A DNA stretch of 64,000 bases from Larkinella insperata (GTDB taxonomy: Bacteria > Bacteroidota > Bacteroidia > Cytophagales > Spirosomataceae), in contig NZ_CP110973.1 of NCBI RefSeq assembly GCF_026248825.1, forward strand, positions 4,485,501 to 4,549,500, given 5' to 3'. Below the pieces are notes generated by a model. That model did no database searches. It was not told the origin of the DNA and saw only the letters and a program-made list of their open reading frames with translations. The translations under genes were made by a program, and so were the position numbers. Positions 34,687 to 44,125 of the stretch are shown in pieces (position 1 is the stretch's first letter; each line of letters opens with the position of its first letter).

Positions 34687-35610
34687 TTACTTCGACCCAA
34701 TTTTTAAAATCGCGTAAGCCGCCCCGGCGCGAACATCGGCGTTTTCGTGCTTCAGCAGGGGCGTCAGAACCGGTACATCGGCCAGGGTTCCTTTTTCGGC
34801 CAGGGCGGCCGTCAGTTCCAATTGGTCGCCGGTAGCCGGCGAATGCTGGGCCGCCAACAGTTGGGTCCGGACTTGATGATACTCCTCCGAATCGGTGGCC
34901 TGGCCGGGCGCGGTCACCAGCGCCGTGTGCAGCAGGCTCAGGCGGGCACCCGCAGCAGGCGGCTCGTTCAGGGCAGAACGAGCTATTTTTTGCCAGTCGG
35001 CGGAGTTCAATCCACCCAGTCGCCGGAGGATGAATGCCCCCAGTTTGCGCCGGGCGACTTCTTCGGTGGGGTCGATGGCCAAGTTCAGGAACGTTTGCCT
35101 GTTGGTGGGTAGGGTTTCGGGGTCGGCTAGCGTTGCGCCCCACAGCGTGTACAGGGCTAACGCCGGGTTGTCGCCCGCGAGGGCTTTCCGGGTGGCTTCG
35201 GCATCGACGGTGATCGGAGAAATACCCAGCTTGGCCAGGGTTTCGGCGGCATGGATGCGGTCGGGACCGTTGGGATCTTTAAACGCTTCGGCAATGGCGT
35301 CCGTCCATTTTTTCTTTTCCTGCGGGGTGGTAGCCGCCTGGGCCAGCACCCGCCAGATGCCAATGCGGTACGGCGATTTGGTGGCAAACTTCCGCAGTTC
35401 ATTCTGGTAAATGTCCTGCACCCCGGCGGGCTGACCGAGCCAAAGCAGATACTCGGCTGCGTGCACTTTAACCCATTCCTGCTCTGTTTTCAACACCGTT
35501 CGGAGTTCCTGAAGGCATTGATTCCGCAGGGCGTCGGAAATGGGTTGGGCCGATAGCGATGGATTTACCAGATGAATCATGAGAAAAAGAGAAAGAAAGT
35601 ACCGAACCAT
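34687..35610 (-). CDS. Exported HEAT-repeat protein
   Basis: I start at ATG 35610, two codons after a TTG that would overlap the sialidase-like gene's stop. Residues 1-22 form a signal peptide (FLSLFLMIHLVNPSLSAQ). The mature protein is built of helical pairs of the HEAT/Armadillo type (AAEYLLWLG, RIHAAETLAKLG, NADVRAGAAYAILKIG). Such proteins act as scaffolds or regulators of exported enzymes. It lies inside the sialidase-fold operon, but its partner is unknown. Confidence 0.82.
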   Translation of the reverse strand: MVRYFLSLFLMIHLVNPSLSAQPISDALRNQCLQELRTVLKTEQEWVKVHAAEYLLWLGQPAGVQDIYQNELRKFATKSPYRIGIWRVLAQAATTPQEKKKWTDAIAEAFKDPNGPDRIHAAETLAKLGISPITVDAEATRKALAGDNPALALYTLWGATLADPETLPTNRQTFLNLAIDPTEEVARRKLGAFILRRLGGLNSADWQKIARSALNEPPAAGARLSLLHTALVTAPGQATDSEEYHQVRTQLLAAQHSPATGDQLELTAALAEKGTLADVPVLTPLLKHENADVRAGAAYAILKIGSK

Positions 35611-35612
35611 AG

Positions 35613-36644
35613 TCAAAGCTTGTCAAGCGGAACCTGCGCCAGGTAAATGGCCGATTTGCCGTCGTGCGTTGAATAATACGACACCCAAAGTTGATTCTGG
35701 TGGATGACCATCCCCGGATAGCTGGCATCGCCACTGCTGGGAAACGGAATCGTTTGGGTAATCGCTCCGCTCCGGTCCGCCAGAAACAGGGCCATTTTGT
35801 GGGGCGACTCGTAATTCCGGGAGCCGATCACCAGCTTGCCGTCGTCCCGGATCAGGAAGTTGGGGCCGCCCAACCGGATCGTCAGCTTGTGGTACGTCCA
35901 GTCGGTGTACGGGGCCGGACTTTCGGCCAGCACGCCCATCTGGTCCTCGGCTTCCCGGCGGATCAGCACCAGCATCTTCCCGGTTTTGTCGAACCGGATG
36001 GTCGATTCATTCGGACGACCGCTCACGGCGAGGTCGGAAACCTTGTCGTAGCGAATCCCGTCTTTGGTTTTCAGCAGGTACACCACCCATTTGTCGTCGG
36101 TCTGAATCTGGTAGTCGATGGCGTAGCCCGTGCCGTTGTGCCAGGTTGTGCGCCAGATCCAATCCTTGGAAGGAGAAATAGCCGGGTCCAGAGTCGATTT
36201 CTGGGGTGCCGAAAAGCTCGTTCCTTTTTTGTCCGAAAAAGAAACCATCGGCGCAATCCGCTGCACTTTCACCTTCCCGCCCGTTGGCCCGAAAACCGCC
36301 CCGGCCATTGTCACCATGAGCCGCTGGTCGGGCGTAATGGTTAGTTTCGGGTCGCGCAGGTCGATTTCGGGAATGGCCAGCAGGGCGACGCTGGTCCAGT
36401 CGTTGCCGTCGCTGGATTTGAGAATACGCACCTTGCCGCTGTTGGTCATGTCCACGTGGGTAAGCCCCTCGCGGAAGGTGCAGTAAAAGGCGTCGTTGAA
36501 CCGCACCAGATCCGTAAAGGCACTGTGGGGCGGCTCATCCCAGATTTTGGTAACGCGCACGTACTCCGGAAACAGACCATCCTGCGCCCGGGTTGACCGC
36601 CAACAACACAAAAGAAGGGGTAGGAATAACAGAAATGGTTTCAT
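35613..36644 (-). CDS. Secreted sialidase-fold (BNR repeat) protein D
   Basis: The 343-residue protein has a signal peptide (ending CCWRSTRAQ). Asp-box-like turns typical of six-bladed sialidase propellers are seen (LKSSDGNDW; FSDKKGTSF; LLKTKDGIRY). An Arg-rich FREG segment is at the first blade. A full GH33 catalytic set (Arg triad, Asp, Tyr/Glu pair) cannot be assigned from the sequence alone. It is the fourth of four such proteins in this operon and is nearly adjacent to the HEAT gene and the MFS transporter (12 bases). Confidence 0.85.
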   Translation of the reverse strand: MKPFLLFLPLLLCCWRSTRAQDGLFPEYVRVTKIWDEPPHSAFTDLVRFNDAFYCTFREGLTHVDMTNSGKVRILKSSDGNDWTSVALLAIPEIDLRDPKLTITPDQRLMVTMAGAVFGPTGGKVKVQRIAPMVSFSDKKGTSFSAPQKSTLDPAISPSKDWIWRTTWHNGTGYAIDYQIQTDDKWVVYLLKTKDGIRYDKVSDLAVSGRPNESTIRFDKTGKMLVLIRREAEDQMGVLAESPAPYTDWTYHKLTIRLGGPNFLIRDDGKLVIGSRNYESPHKMALFLADRSGAITQTIPFPSSGDASYPGMVIHQNQLWVSYYSTHDGKSAIYLAQVPLDKL

Positions 36645-36656
36645 AGGAATCGGTGA

Positions 36657-37922
36657 TTAATCTTCGGCCTTTAGATTCGTTTGCGATTTGAGCCAGAACA
36701 ACGTGGCCGCGCAGATCAGCAGCAACACCGTCGCGACCTGGAACAACTGGCTGAAACTAACCTGGGCATCCCGCAGCGCTCCCCCGGCGTAGAGGCCCAC
36801 ACCACCAATGATGCAACTGCCCAGATTCAGGATGCCGTAGCCCGTCGCCCGGTACCGTTCGTCAGCAATCATACACAAAATCGGCATCATGTTGGTATCG
36901 CTGAACACCCGCGTGAAGGCGTAAAAAATAAAACCGATAATGGCAACGGGCAGAAGGCTCGTGGTGCTGGCAATAAAAATAGCCGGGGCGGCAATGCAGA
37001 GCGCCAGGGCAGGGACCAGAATCCGGCCCCGCGGGTTGTTCCGACTCACGCGGTCAGTGAGCGCCCCGCCGGTCAGGACGCCCACCAGCGCGGCCGTGTG
37101 GAAATAGCCAGTGGCGTACAGCCCGGCCTGCGATTGGGGCAGGTGAAAATGCTCCTGGTAAAACGTGGGCAACCAGCCGACAATCAGCCAACCGACCACC
37201 CCCAGCAGGGCCCAGAACACCAGCAACAGACTGAACGCCGGTTTGCTGAACAGGTTCCGAACGGCTTCCCCGAACCGCACCGGAGTATCGGTTTGGACCA
37301 CCACGGTTTCAGTCTCCACCGGCCGGGGGGCGTCGCGCAAGAAGAAAACCAGTACCACGGCGTAGAAAATGCCCACCAACCCAAAAACGCTGAAAGCCGC
37401 GCTCCAGTCCCGTTGCTCGGCAATCATACCGCCCAGAAAACCCAGACTCTGCCCGACCATTACCCCGGCGATGTGAATGCCTGTCGCCAGCGAGCGGGTA
37501 CTTCCCCGGTGGTAGTCGACAATCAGGGCCATGGCCGCCGGGATGTAGCAGGCTTCACTAATGCCCATCAGCGCCCGGGTCGCCAGCAGTTCCTCAAAGG
37601 TGGTAGCGTGGGCCGTCAGCCAGGTGACCAGCGACCAGACAAACAGACTGCCGATGATGACCCGGCTGCGGTTGAAACGGTCGGCCAGAAAACCGGCGTA
37701 GGGACTCAGGAGGCCATACACCCAGAGAAAAACCGCCGTTAGCAACCCAAACTGCGCGTCGGTCATCGGAATAGCCGCCTTAATCGACTCGCGCATGGTC
37801 GTGATCATGATGCGGTCGAGGTAGTTAAGGCAGCCCACCACGCAGAGCAGCGCAACGACCAGCCAGGCCCGGGCGGGAACGGGGGCGACTTTCGGCTTGA
37901 GGGCAATCGTGTCGGTTTTCAT
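36657..37922 (-). CDS. Major facilitator superfamily transporter
   Basis: I use ATG 37922, which gives 421 residues and 12 membrane helices. The longer frame adds 63 residues that are antisense of the neighbouring gene. LNYLDRIMITTMRESI in the first helix and GFLADRFNRSRVI in loop 2-3 are MFS signatures of sugar-acid/anion type (ACS-like) transporters. It is the only inner-membrane transporter in the operon and probably imports the product released by the sialidase-fold proteins. Confidence 0.92.
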   Translation of the reverse strand: MKTDTIALKPKVAPVPARAWLVVALLCVVGCLNYLDRIMITTMRESIKAAIPMTDAQFGLLTAVFLWVYGLLSPYAGFLADRFNRSRVIIGSLFVWSLVTWLTAHATTFEELLATRALMGISEACYIPAAMALIVDYHRGSTRSLATGIHIAGVMVGQSLGFLGGMIAEQRDWSAAFSVFGLVGIFYAVVLVFFLRDAPRPVETETVVVQTDTPVRFGEAVRNLFSKPAFSLLLVFWALLGVVGWLIVGWLPTFYQEHFHLPQSQAGLYATGYFHTAALVGVLTGGALTDRVSRNNPRGRILVPALALCIAAPAIFIASTTSLLPVAIIGFIFYAFTRVFSDTNMMPILCMIADERYRATGYGILNLGSCIIGGVGLYAGGALRDAQVSFSQLFQVATVLLLICAATLFWLKSQTNLKAED

Positions 37923-37947
37923 AGAAGGGTTGGGTCGGTGCGTATCG

Positions 37948-39150
37948 TTAGTTAAGTTCCAGGATCGATCCGGCAATGTGTCTAGTGCCGTTGTCCTGGT
38001 TGAAATAATAGACCACCAGCACCCGGTTCCGGTCCAGCTGCACCGACCACGGATAACCAATGTCGGTGTTGCCGCCGTCCTCACGCAGAACGATTTCGGG
38101 GGCGGTGGCAAAATTCGTACATTCGGCGTTCAGGATGCGCGCCCGGATGCCAAACGGTTTGTGACGGTATCCGTAAACCAGCAACACCCGGTTGTCGGCC
38201 AGTCGGAGCGCCTGCATCGGGTGGCCCTGAAACCCCATTTTCTCCCACTTGAAGCTTTTGCCGCCGTCCGTTGAGCGGGCAATGCAGGCCTGATCGTCCA
38301 GGTTGGCCGTTCGCAGAAAAGCCACAATATCGCCCTTGGGCGTTTCGTAGACGGAGGTTTCGTTGAACGAAGCGTTGTCGTCGATGGCCACCACGCTTTG
38401 GTACTTCCACGTCAGGCCCTTATCGTCCGACACAATCAGGTGGTTGGACGTTTTCTTGGGCGAGTTGGAATCGCTGGAGGCCACCACCCAGTAGATCCGG
38501 CCGCTTTTGCCTTCGTACAAAGCCCCCCGGTTGTAGGCCGTAATGGGTTCGCCGAGAGCGCTGAAGTTGATTTCGGGTTTGATATGAAGCGGATAAATCG
38601 GCCCCTGCCAGGTTTTGGCTCCGTCGGTAGAACGCACCAGGTAGCCGCCCAGAAAAATAGCTCCTCCCGCTTCAAAATACGGCTTTTTTAGCTTTTCCAT
38701 CCCATCGGGACGCAGAAACGCCCAGCCGTAACTGGCGCACAGAATGTCGCCGTTTTTCAGTTGCAACAGACACGGGTCCTGCGAACCGCCAAACGCGTGG
38801 GAATAAATCAGCTCCGGCTCTTTCGACCAGTTTTCCCCGTCCTTCGAGCGGACGGCCACCAGGTAGCTGTTGGGGTCGACGTGGCTCGATCCCTTCTCGC
38901 CGAAAACTTTGCGATCCGGTGCCCGCCGAAAAGCCAGCAGCAGCTCGCCGTTGGGCTTCTTAATGATGGAAGGAAATGATGAATAAAACCGTTCGTCCTG
39001 GTAAATAACCAGATCCTTCACTTTCCGGACGCCCGGCAAATCGCCCGTTTCGGGAGCCGGAAGCCGAACCGGCGCGAACGACATGATGGCAACGGAAACC
39101 GCGCCGGACAGTTGAAAAAAGAGCCAGTTTTTGCGAGTGTTAAAGGTCAT
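37948..39150 (-). CDS. Secreted sialidase-fold (BNR repeat) protein C
   Basis: The 400-residue protein has an N-terminal signal with hydrophobic run (LFFQLSGAVSVAIMSF). Four clear Asp-boxes mark a six-bladed propeller: RSKDGENW, RSTDGAKTW, SDDKGLTW and RSTDGGKSF. The first-blade segment LLLAFRRAPDRKVFG contains the Arg expected in the sialidase triad. This is the most sialidase-like of the four, but I would not claim neuraminidase activity. A -7 box lies upstream at 39207-39214, so this gene and those downstream may have their own promoter. Confidence 0.87.
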   Translation of the reverse strand: MTFNTRKNWLFFQLSGAVSVAIMSFAPVRLPAPETGDLPGVRKVKDLVIYQDERFYSSFPSIIKKPNGELLLAFRRAPDRKVFGEKGSSHVDPNSYLVAVRSKDGENWSKEPELIYSHAFGGSQDPCLLQLKNGDILCASYGWAFLRPDGMEKLKKPYFEAGGAIFLGGYLVRSTDGAKTWQGPIYPLHIKPEINFSALGEPITAYNRGALYEGKSGRIYWVVASSDSNSPKKTSNHLIVSDDKGLTWKYQSVVAIDDNASFNETSVYETPKGDIVAFLRTANLDDQACIARSTDGGKSFKWEKMGFQGHPMQALRLADNRVLLVYGYRHKPFGIRARILNAECTNFATAPEIVLREDGGNTDIGYPWSVQLDRNRVLVVYYFNQDNGTRHIAGSILELN

Positions 39151-39206
39151 GGGTACGGATTTAGGATCGTGGTACTTTCGTTGTAAACATCAACTGCAAA
39201 CCTGTA

Positions 39207-39214
39207 CAAAAGTA
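39207..39214 (-). promoter_or_regulatory. Predicted internal promoter -7 box in the sialidase-fold operon
   Basis: The minus strand reads TACTTTTG, an exact TAnnTTTG match, 57 bases before the ATG at 39150. No good -33 TTTG is seen. The gap of 215 bases before this gene is the largest inside the operon, which fits an internal promoter. Confidence 0.4.
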
Positions 39215-39365
39215 GGTTTACGCTCTTTGCGGCTCTTCTACTTTCCTTTCGATTTGTAATACTTTTTTTCGAAGATGAGCCCCGACGAACGAACGCCCGG
39301 CCCTTTTTGGAAGAATTGTATAAGCGCCACGTTGCCGCCCTGAGAACTAACCCGGTTTTAGGGGC

Positions 39366-41156
39366 TTACTTCAGGTTGAACGTGGTGATGTGCGCCATCG
39401 ACACAATCATCTGCTGGTCCTTGACGGCGTTGCTGCTGCCCACGGTGCGGGTGGTGTCCTGAATCCAGGCCACAATGCGGGTCTGCACCCGACCTTTGAT
39501 CACCGTACCGGTTTGCCGGTCCACCCATTGTTCGCGTTTGTACAAAATCTTGCCGCCGTGCTCGTTGAAAAATTTGTACTGTTGTCCCCCCATCCGCCGG
39601 GTTTCTTCGTCGGGCAGCAGGTCTTCCATCCGAACGCCCAGGTCACTGAGCCAAAGCTCGCCCGTGGCCCGAATCAGCCGGCAGGCCCGGCCGTCCAGTT
39701 GGGTGTCGCTGATGTACGTCATGGACATGGGGGTTGGTTTAACCGCGGGCAGATCCGTGCCGTTAAACAGCGGGACCCGCACGGTTTCCTCGCTTTCCCA
39801 GCGGTCGCCCGGACGGATGCCATCGACGGGCAGGAGTGGAATCAGGATCGAAATGTCCGGCGACAGCCACCGGGCCGCGTGGCCTTTGGCGTCAATCTGG
39901 CTCACTTTTCCCTGCCGGCTAGCCACAAAGTTGATCTGCTGTTTCGCGTGCGGAGCTTCGTCGAACCACCGAAAACCGTCGACTTCGGCCGTTAGCGGGG
40001 CAGCTTCTTCCGGACCGTGCTTGCCCACCTTCAGCGTAAGGCTGGCGCTTGCTTCCAGGTACGGCATGTTGGTTGTGGGCCGGGGCGAAAAAAGTTTGAA
40101 GTGCGGGTGCTCGATCTTGGTGAGCGAATTGGTTACCGGAATGCCCTGCAATTCGGCCACCGTTACCTCGTACTGGAACGTTTTACCCGCCGGTAGCTGG
40201 GGCGCTTTAACGCCCTGGTCGGGTTTCAGATACCGAAACAACTGCTTCAGAATCCGTTCGTTTTCCGCCCAGGGCCGCGACATGTTGCCGGTCCACGAGC
40301 CGTTGTCGCCGACCAGAATAAACTTTCCCTTGCCCGGCCGCGTCATCACGATTCCCGGGCCTTTCACGTTGCGGTCGGGATAACCGGCGTCGGATGCGAC
40401 CTGCATCAGGACCGTCGGCTGCTGGGCTTCCGGCAGAATCCGGAGCGTGCAGCCCGAACCGTAGTGAAAAATGGGCACATCGTAGAAATAAGGATGGTTT
40501 CCGCCGATCACCACGTCGGAATAGTGCGTGTCGTCGCTGTTCCAGTCGAGGCCGAAACTGCGGACGAGCTTGCGGAGTTGCACCCCTTCGAAATCCTCGG
40601 CGGCCCGGTCGTCACCCCCACTGTTGATCATGACCATCAGACTGCCCCCCTTCTCGACGTACCGCCGGAGCATCGTAATCTCGGCGTCGGTCAAAAGGTT
40701 GGCCGTTGAGTCAAGTTTGGGATTGTCGGGGTTGACAATAATGACGGCTTCTTTCTGGGCCAGAGTTTCTTCGGAATACGGTTCCTGCGCCATCGAAATG
40801 GCAAACTCTTTTTCCAGCGCCACAAACACCGGGTCGAAGGTGTTGGTATGCACAAAATCGTCCCAGCCGTAGCGACCGTTGATGTTGACCCAGGCGCCAG
40901 TCACCATGTAATTGCCGACCTTGGTGCTGGGGCCTTTGTGGTGGTAGTAATCAAACAGCAACCGGGGCATCGGAGCGGCCTGCGGGCTGTACAAAAACGG
41001 AATGGCTTCTTTTTTCGGCGGTCGATCCGGCCCGGATTGGCTCGAATCGGCCACCAACGGCTTTTCGCTTCGCCCGATTTTTCGGCCTGCCGTTGCGCCA
41101 ACGGCCACCGTGTAGCCAAAACATAAAGCCAGAAAAAGCCCGGTGCGAGAGTTCAT
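39366..41156 (-). CDS. Large secreted protein with GATase-like N-domain, function unknown
   Basis: The 596-residue protein has an N-terminal signal. Residues about 60-330 look like an alpha/beta class I glutamine-amidotransferase-like fold as in DUF4350/ThuA (LFDYYHHKGP, LTDAEITMLRRYVEKGGSLMVMINSGG, GIVMTRPGKGKFILVGDNGSWTGN). Residues 340-596 are beta-rich, with no motif I recognise. No catalytic Cys-His-Glu triad can be named. It sits between sialidase-fold proteins B and C, so a role in handling the same glycan is likely. Confidence 0.72.
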   Translation of the reverse strand: MNSRTGLFLALCFGYTVAVGATAGRKIGRSEKPLVADSSQSGPDRPPKKEAIPFLYSPQAAPMPRLLFDYYHHKGPSTKVGNYMVTGAWVNINGRYGWDDFVHTNTFDPVFVALEKEFAISMAQEPYSEETLAQKEAVIIVNPDNPKLDSTANLLTDAEITMLRRYVEKGGSLMVMINSGGDDRAAEDFEGVQLRKLVRSFGLDWNSDDTHYSDVVIGGNHPYFYDVPIFHYGSGCTLRILPEAQQPTVLMQVASDAGYPDRNVKGPGIVMTRPGKGKFILVGDNGSWTGNMSRPWAENERILKQLFRYLKPDQGVKAPQLPAGKTFQYEVTVAELQGIPVTNSLTKIEHPHFKLFSPRPTTNMPYLEASASLTLKVGKHGPEEAAPLTAEVDGFRWFDEAPHAKQQINFVASRQGKVSQIDAKGHAARWLSPDISILIPLLPVDGIRPGDRWESEETVRVPLFNGTDLPAVKPTPMSMTYISDTQLDGRACRLIRATGELWLSDLGVRMEDLLPDEETRRMGGQQYKFFNEHGGKILYKREQWVDRQTGTVIKGRVQTRIVAWIQDTTRTVGSSNAVKDQQMIVSMAHITTFNLK

Positions 41157-41205
41157 GCGGAATCGTTTGGGTTAGTTGAAAACGCGGTAAATCATCGGAC
41201 AAGGT

Positions 41206-42564
41206 TCAGAGCGGAGAAACCGAAACTTCCCGGACCTTAATGGCTTTGCGCAGGTGTCCCTCGGCGGTTTTGTAATTAAAATCCGAGTAAACCATCAAAA
41301 ACGAATGATCGCTGGTCGGCAGCAGGCCGGTATAGCCGCAGGAAACCTGCTCAAAAGTGCCGTCTTCGTTTTTGCCAAACGGCAGCATTTCGAACGCATT
41401 GGTCCACGTTTTTCCCGGGCCGTCGCTGGAAAACCGGAGCTGAACGCCCGGCCGACCGGAAGACACCACCGTAACGCCGTTTTTCAACTGCAACAACCGC
41501 GGAAAGACGCCGTTCGGGGCCATAACTTCGGGTTTGGTAAACGTCTTGCCCTCATCGGCCGACCGACTGACGTACATCGGCCCGCTGTAAATGTCGTGCG
41601 AGCGGATGACGCTGAGGTAGGTACCGTTGGCCAGCAGTTCGAACGCCGGTTCGGTAAACCAGAACTTATTCACGCCGTTGGTATCAATCTTGGTGTCGGG
41701 TTGGTAGGGAATACGGCTCAGAATTTTCCAGGAATGGCCCGCGTCCGTCGAGCGGTAGAAAAACACCCCGCCCTTGAGATCCAGACTCCCGTCTTCGCGG
41801 AGGTGAAATCCCGGATACACGCAGGCCACGACGGAACCATCGGCGGCCACTTTCATGTCACCCCACCACACCACCGGCACCATGCCGCGCAGGCTGTAGC
41901 GCAGGGCCTGCGGGTCGTTGAGGGCCGCCTGTTCGTCGGTCCAGACGGATTCGCCTTTTTTCCGGCGGGCCAGAAATACGCCCTGTCGGCTGGCGGGCAG
42001 TTCGCTTAGTTTATAAAACGTGTGTACATAATTCCTGCGTTTGAACGACCCAACTGGCTTGGGCATCTTTAGCTCCGATTCTTTGACGGGTTTGGGGGTT
42101 ACGATTTTGATGCGGTCGCCGTTGGGCAGCAAAACGCCTTCTTCCAGCGCGGAATGCTCCCAGTCGGTCGGGCTGATCTTCCAGGTTTTCCCGCCGTCAG
42201 TAGATAGGGCCGCCGGCGAAGACGTATTTCCGTACGATTCCATAGCATCGTTGGCCATTTGCCACTTTACCGCAATGGCTCCGTCGACGGTGCGGGCAAT
42301 GTCCGGAAACTGAAAATGCCCCCATTTTTCCTCCTTTTCGGCCGCACTCACCACCACCGGTTCGCCCAGCGTTACACGGTATTGGGCTTTCCCATTCTGT
42401 TTGTACAGAACGGTGGTCTGCTGGTACGTTGGAAGCCCGGGCGTGATTACTGAAAGCGGTTCGGAGCTGCGCTCGGTCCATTCGGTTGTTGGCCCGGTCG
42501 CTTTCTGCGTGCTTTTACAGGCGAAGAAAAGAAGCGGAAGAATTAAAAAATAAGCTTTCGTCAT
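41206..42564 (-). CDS. Sialidase-fold lipoprotein B
   Basis: The 452-residue protein has a lipobox (LILPLLFFAC, Cys16), so it should be membrane-attached and surface or periplasm exposed. Asp-boxes LSTDGGKTW, RSTDAGHSW and RSADEGKTF mark a sialidase-type propeller. It is a clear paralogue of the next gene upstream: both have WTE/WEE, ITPG[LI]P, LGEPVV[VI]S, KEEKWG and LPNGDRIK in the same order. The tandem pair probably arose by local duplication, one copy gaining a lipid anchor. Confidence 0.88.
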   Translation of the reverse strand: MTKAYFLILPLLFFACKSTQKATGPTTEWTERSSEPLSVITPGLPTYQQTTVLYKQNGKAQYRVTLGEPVVVSAAEKEEKWGHFQFPDIARTVDGAIAVKWQMANDAMESYGNTSSPAALSTDGGKTWKISPTDWEHSALEEGVLLPNGDRIKIVTPKPVKESELKMPKPVGSFKRRNYVHTFYKLSELPASRQGVFLARRKKGESVWTDEQAALNDPQALRYSLRGMVPVVWWGDMKVAADGSVVACVYPGFHLREDGSLDLKGGVFFYRSTDAGHSWKILSRIPYQPDTKIDTNGVNKFWFTEPAFELLANGTYLSVIRSHDIYSGPMYVSRSADEGKTFTKPEVMAPNGVFPRLLQLKNGVTVVSSGRPGVQLRFSSDGPGKTWTNAFEMLPFGKNEDGTFEQVSCGYTGLLPTSDHSFLMVYSDFNYKTAEGHLRKAIKVREVSVSPL

Positions 42565-42595
42565 GTTGATCGGAGAGAAGAAACGGGACCTGGTT

Positions 42596-43939
42596 TTACT
42601 GCGGCCTGACGGTCACTTCCCGCACTTTAATGGCCTTTCGGGTTTCGCCCTTCTCGTTTTTGTACTTAAAATCGGAATAAATGAGTAGAAATTTATCCGG
42701 TCCGGTTGCCAAAAGGTCCGGATACCCGCAGGAAACCACGTCTTTCGAATCATGGAACGGCAGCATCTCAAACGCATCGGTCCACTGCAAACCGCCCGAA
42801 CCGGATGAAAACCGCAATTGCATCCCCGGTCGGCCCGAAGCCAGCGCCACCACGCCGTTCGCCAACTGAAGCAACTGGGGCAGCACCCCTGAGCTGGTGA
42901 ACGCCTTCGGTTGGCTCCAGGTAGCTCCCTGATCGGTCGAGCGGCTGAGGTACATGGGGCTGTTGCCCAGGCCATCGGACGTTCTTAAAACGCAGAGGTA
43001 CGACCCGTCGGCCAGGATTTCAAAAGCGGGTTCGGTAAAGCCCAGCGCGAGCCGTTTGTTGCCGTTGGGGTCCTGGGCCACGTCCGGGGCGTACGGGATG
43101 CGTCCCACGATTTTCCAGGTCCTGCCCAGATCGGCCGAGCGGTAGAAATGGACGCCAGACGCCGGAACGGTCCCGTTTTGAAGGAAAAAACCGGGATAGG
43201 TGCCGGTAATGATGGTGTTGGTCGATTCCACTTTCATGTCGCCCCACCAGACCAGCGGAAAAAGCTTGTTGTCCGTGTAGCGAACGGCCGTTGGGTCCAG
43301 CAGTTTGTTGTGTTCCAGCGTCCATTCGGACTGGCCTTTTTTCAGCCGGTTCAGGTAGACACCCTGCAACTGCTCCGGCAAACCATCGAGTTTGTAGTAC
43401 GAGAAGGTTCGGCCGTAGTTTTCGGAAACCCTACCCACCTTCGGGGGCAGTTGCAGGATGGCCGTGTCCAGCGCGGGGGGCGTGTAATTTTTAATCCGGT
43501 CGCCGTTGGGAAGCGCCAGCCCATCGCCCAGCGGTTTCGGGCCGTTGGGCACGGTCCAGGTTTTGCCGCCGTCTCTGGAAACCGCAAACCCGTCGCTATC
43601 CTTGCCGTAACTCTCGGCGTGGTCGGTGTGCATGGCCCAGGTGGCTACCAACGCGCCGTCCAGACTCCGGTACAGGGTTGGAAACTGGTAAAAGCCCCAC
43701 TTTTCCTCTTTTTGCGCCACCGAGATCACCACCGGTTCGCCCAGCAGCACCCGCAACTTCTTTTTTCCATCCCGTTGATACTGAAGATCGGTTTTCCCGT
43801 ACGCCGGAATACCGGGCGTGATGCGCGTCAGGCTGGCGTTCTTCTGTTCCTCCCAGATTGTAGGGGAGGGCTGGGCCTCGGCGATCCAACTTAGAAACAG
43901 CAAACCGACCAAGATAAGCAACGGCTTTCGCATGGGCAT
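42596..43939 (-). CDS. Secreted sialidase-fold protein A
   Basis: The 447-residue protein has a signal peptide (LLILVGLLFLSWIAEAQ). Asp-boxes VSRDGGKTW, RSADLGRTW and RSTDQGATW define the propeller. It shares the motif order with lipoprotein B 31 bases downstream and lacks the lipobox, so the two may act at different places. The ATG two codons downstream (43933) is an equally possible start. It is the first gene after susD, behind a 181-base spacer with an inverted repeat. Confidence 0.88.
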   Translation of the reverse strand: MPMRKPLLILVGLLFLSWIAEAQPSPTIWEEQKNASLTRITPGIPAYGKTDLQYQRDGKKKLRVLLGEPVVISVAQKEEKWGFYQFPTLYRSLDGALVATWAMHTDHAESYGKDSDGFAVSRDGGKTWTVPNGPKPLGDGLALPNGDRIKNYTPPALDTAILQLPPKVGRVSENYGRTFSYYKLDGLPEQLQGVYLNRLKKGQSEWTLEHNKLLDPTAVRYTDNKLFPLVWWGDMKVESTNTIITGTYPGFFLQNGTVPASGVHFYRSADLGRTWKIVGRIPYAPDVAQDPNGNKRLALGFTEPAFEILADGSYLCVLRTSDGLGNSPMYLSRSTDQGATWSQPKAFTSSGVLPQLLQLANGVVALASGRPGMQLRFSSGSGGLQWTDAFEMLPFHDSKDVVSCGYPDLLATGPDKFLLIYSDFKYKNEKGETRKAIKVREVTVRPQ

Positions 43940-43968
43940 GTAGGGTTCGGTGAAGAGGCAGATGAGTA

Positions 43969-44125
43969 ATTGAGCGAGTAGCGATTGAGTGGACCAAGTA
44001 GCATTTAACCGAACAAATAACCCAATCCAAGTTTGCCTCTTTACAAGGGTAATAAACCGAAAGATGTAATTATCTGTAGGTCAGATTTTTATTCAATCAA
44101 TCGCTCATCCAAAAGTTCGCTCAAT
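43969..44125. repeat. Imperfect inverted repeat between susD and sialidase-fold gene A
   Basis: ATTGAGCGAGTAGCGATTGA (43969-43988) matches, in reverse complement, TCAATCGCT (44097-44105) and CGCTCAAT (44118-44125), the second of which overlaps the susD stop codon. In the minus-strand mRNA this could form a long-range stem that separates susCD from downstream genes. Confidence 0.5.

Noticed and set aside
37923..38111. N-terminal extension of the MFS frame
   Set aside because: It has no membrane character and overlaps the sialidase-fold gene C in another frame.
39366..41156. ThuA family assignment for the large PUL protein
   Set aside because: Only the general alpha/beta pattern fits; ThuA-specific His and GG motifs seen at 26171-27088 are missing.
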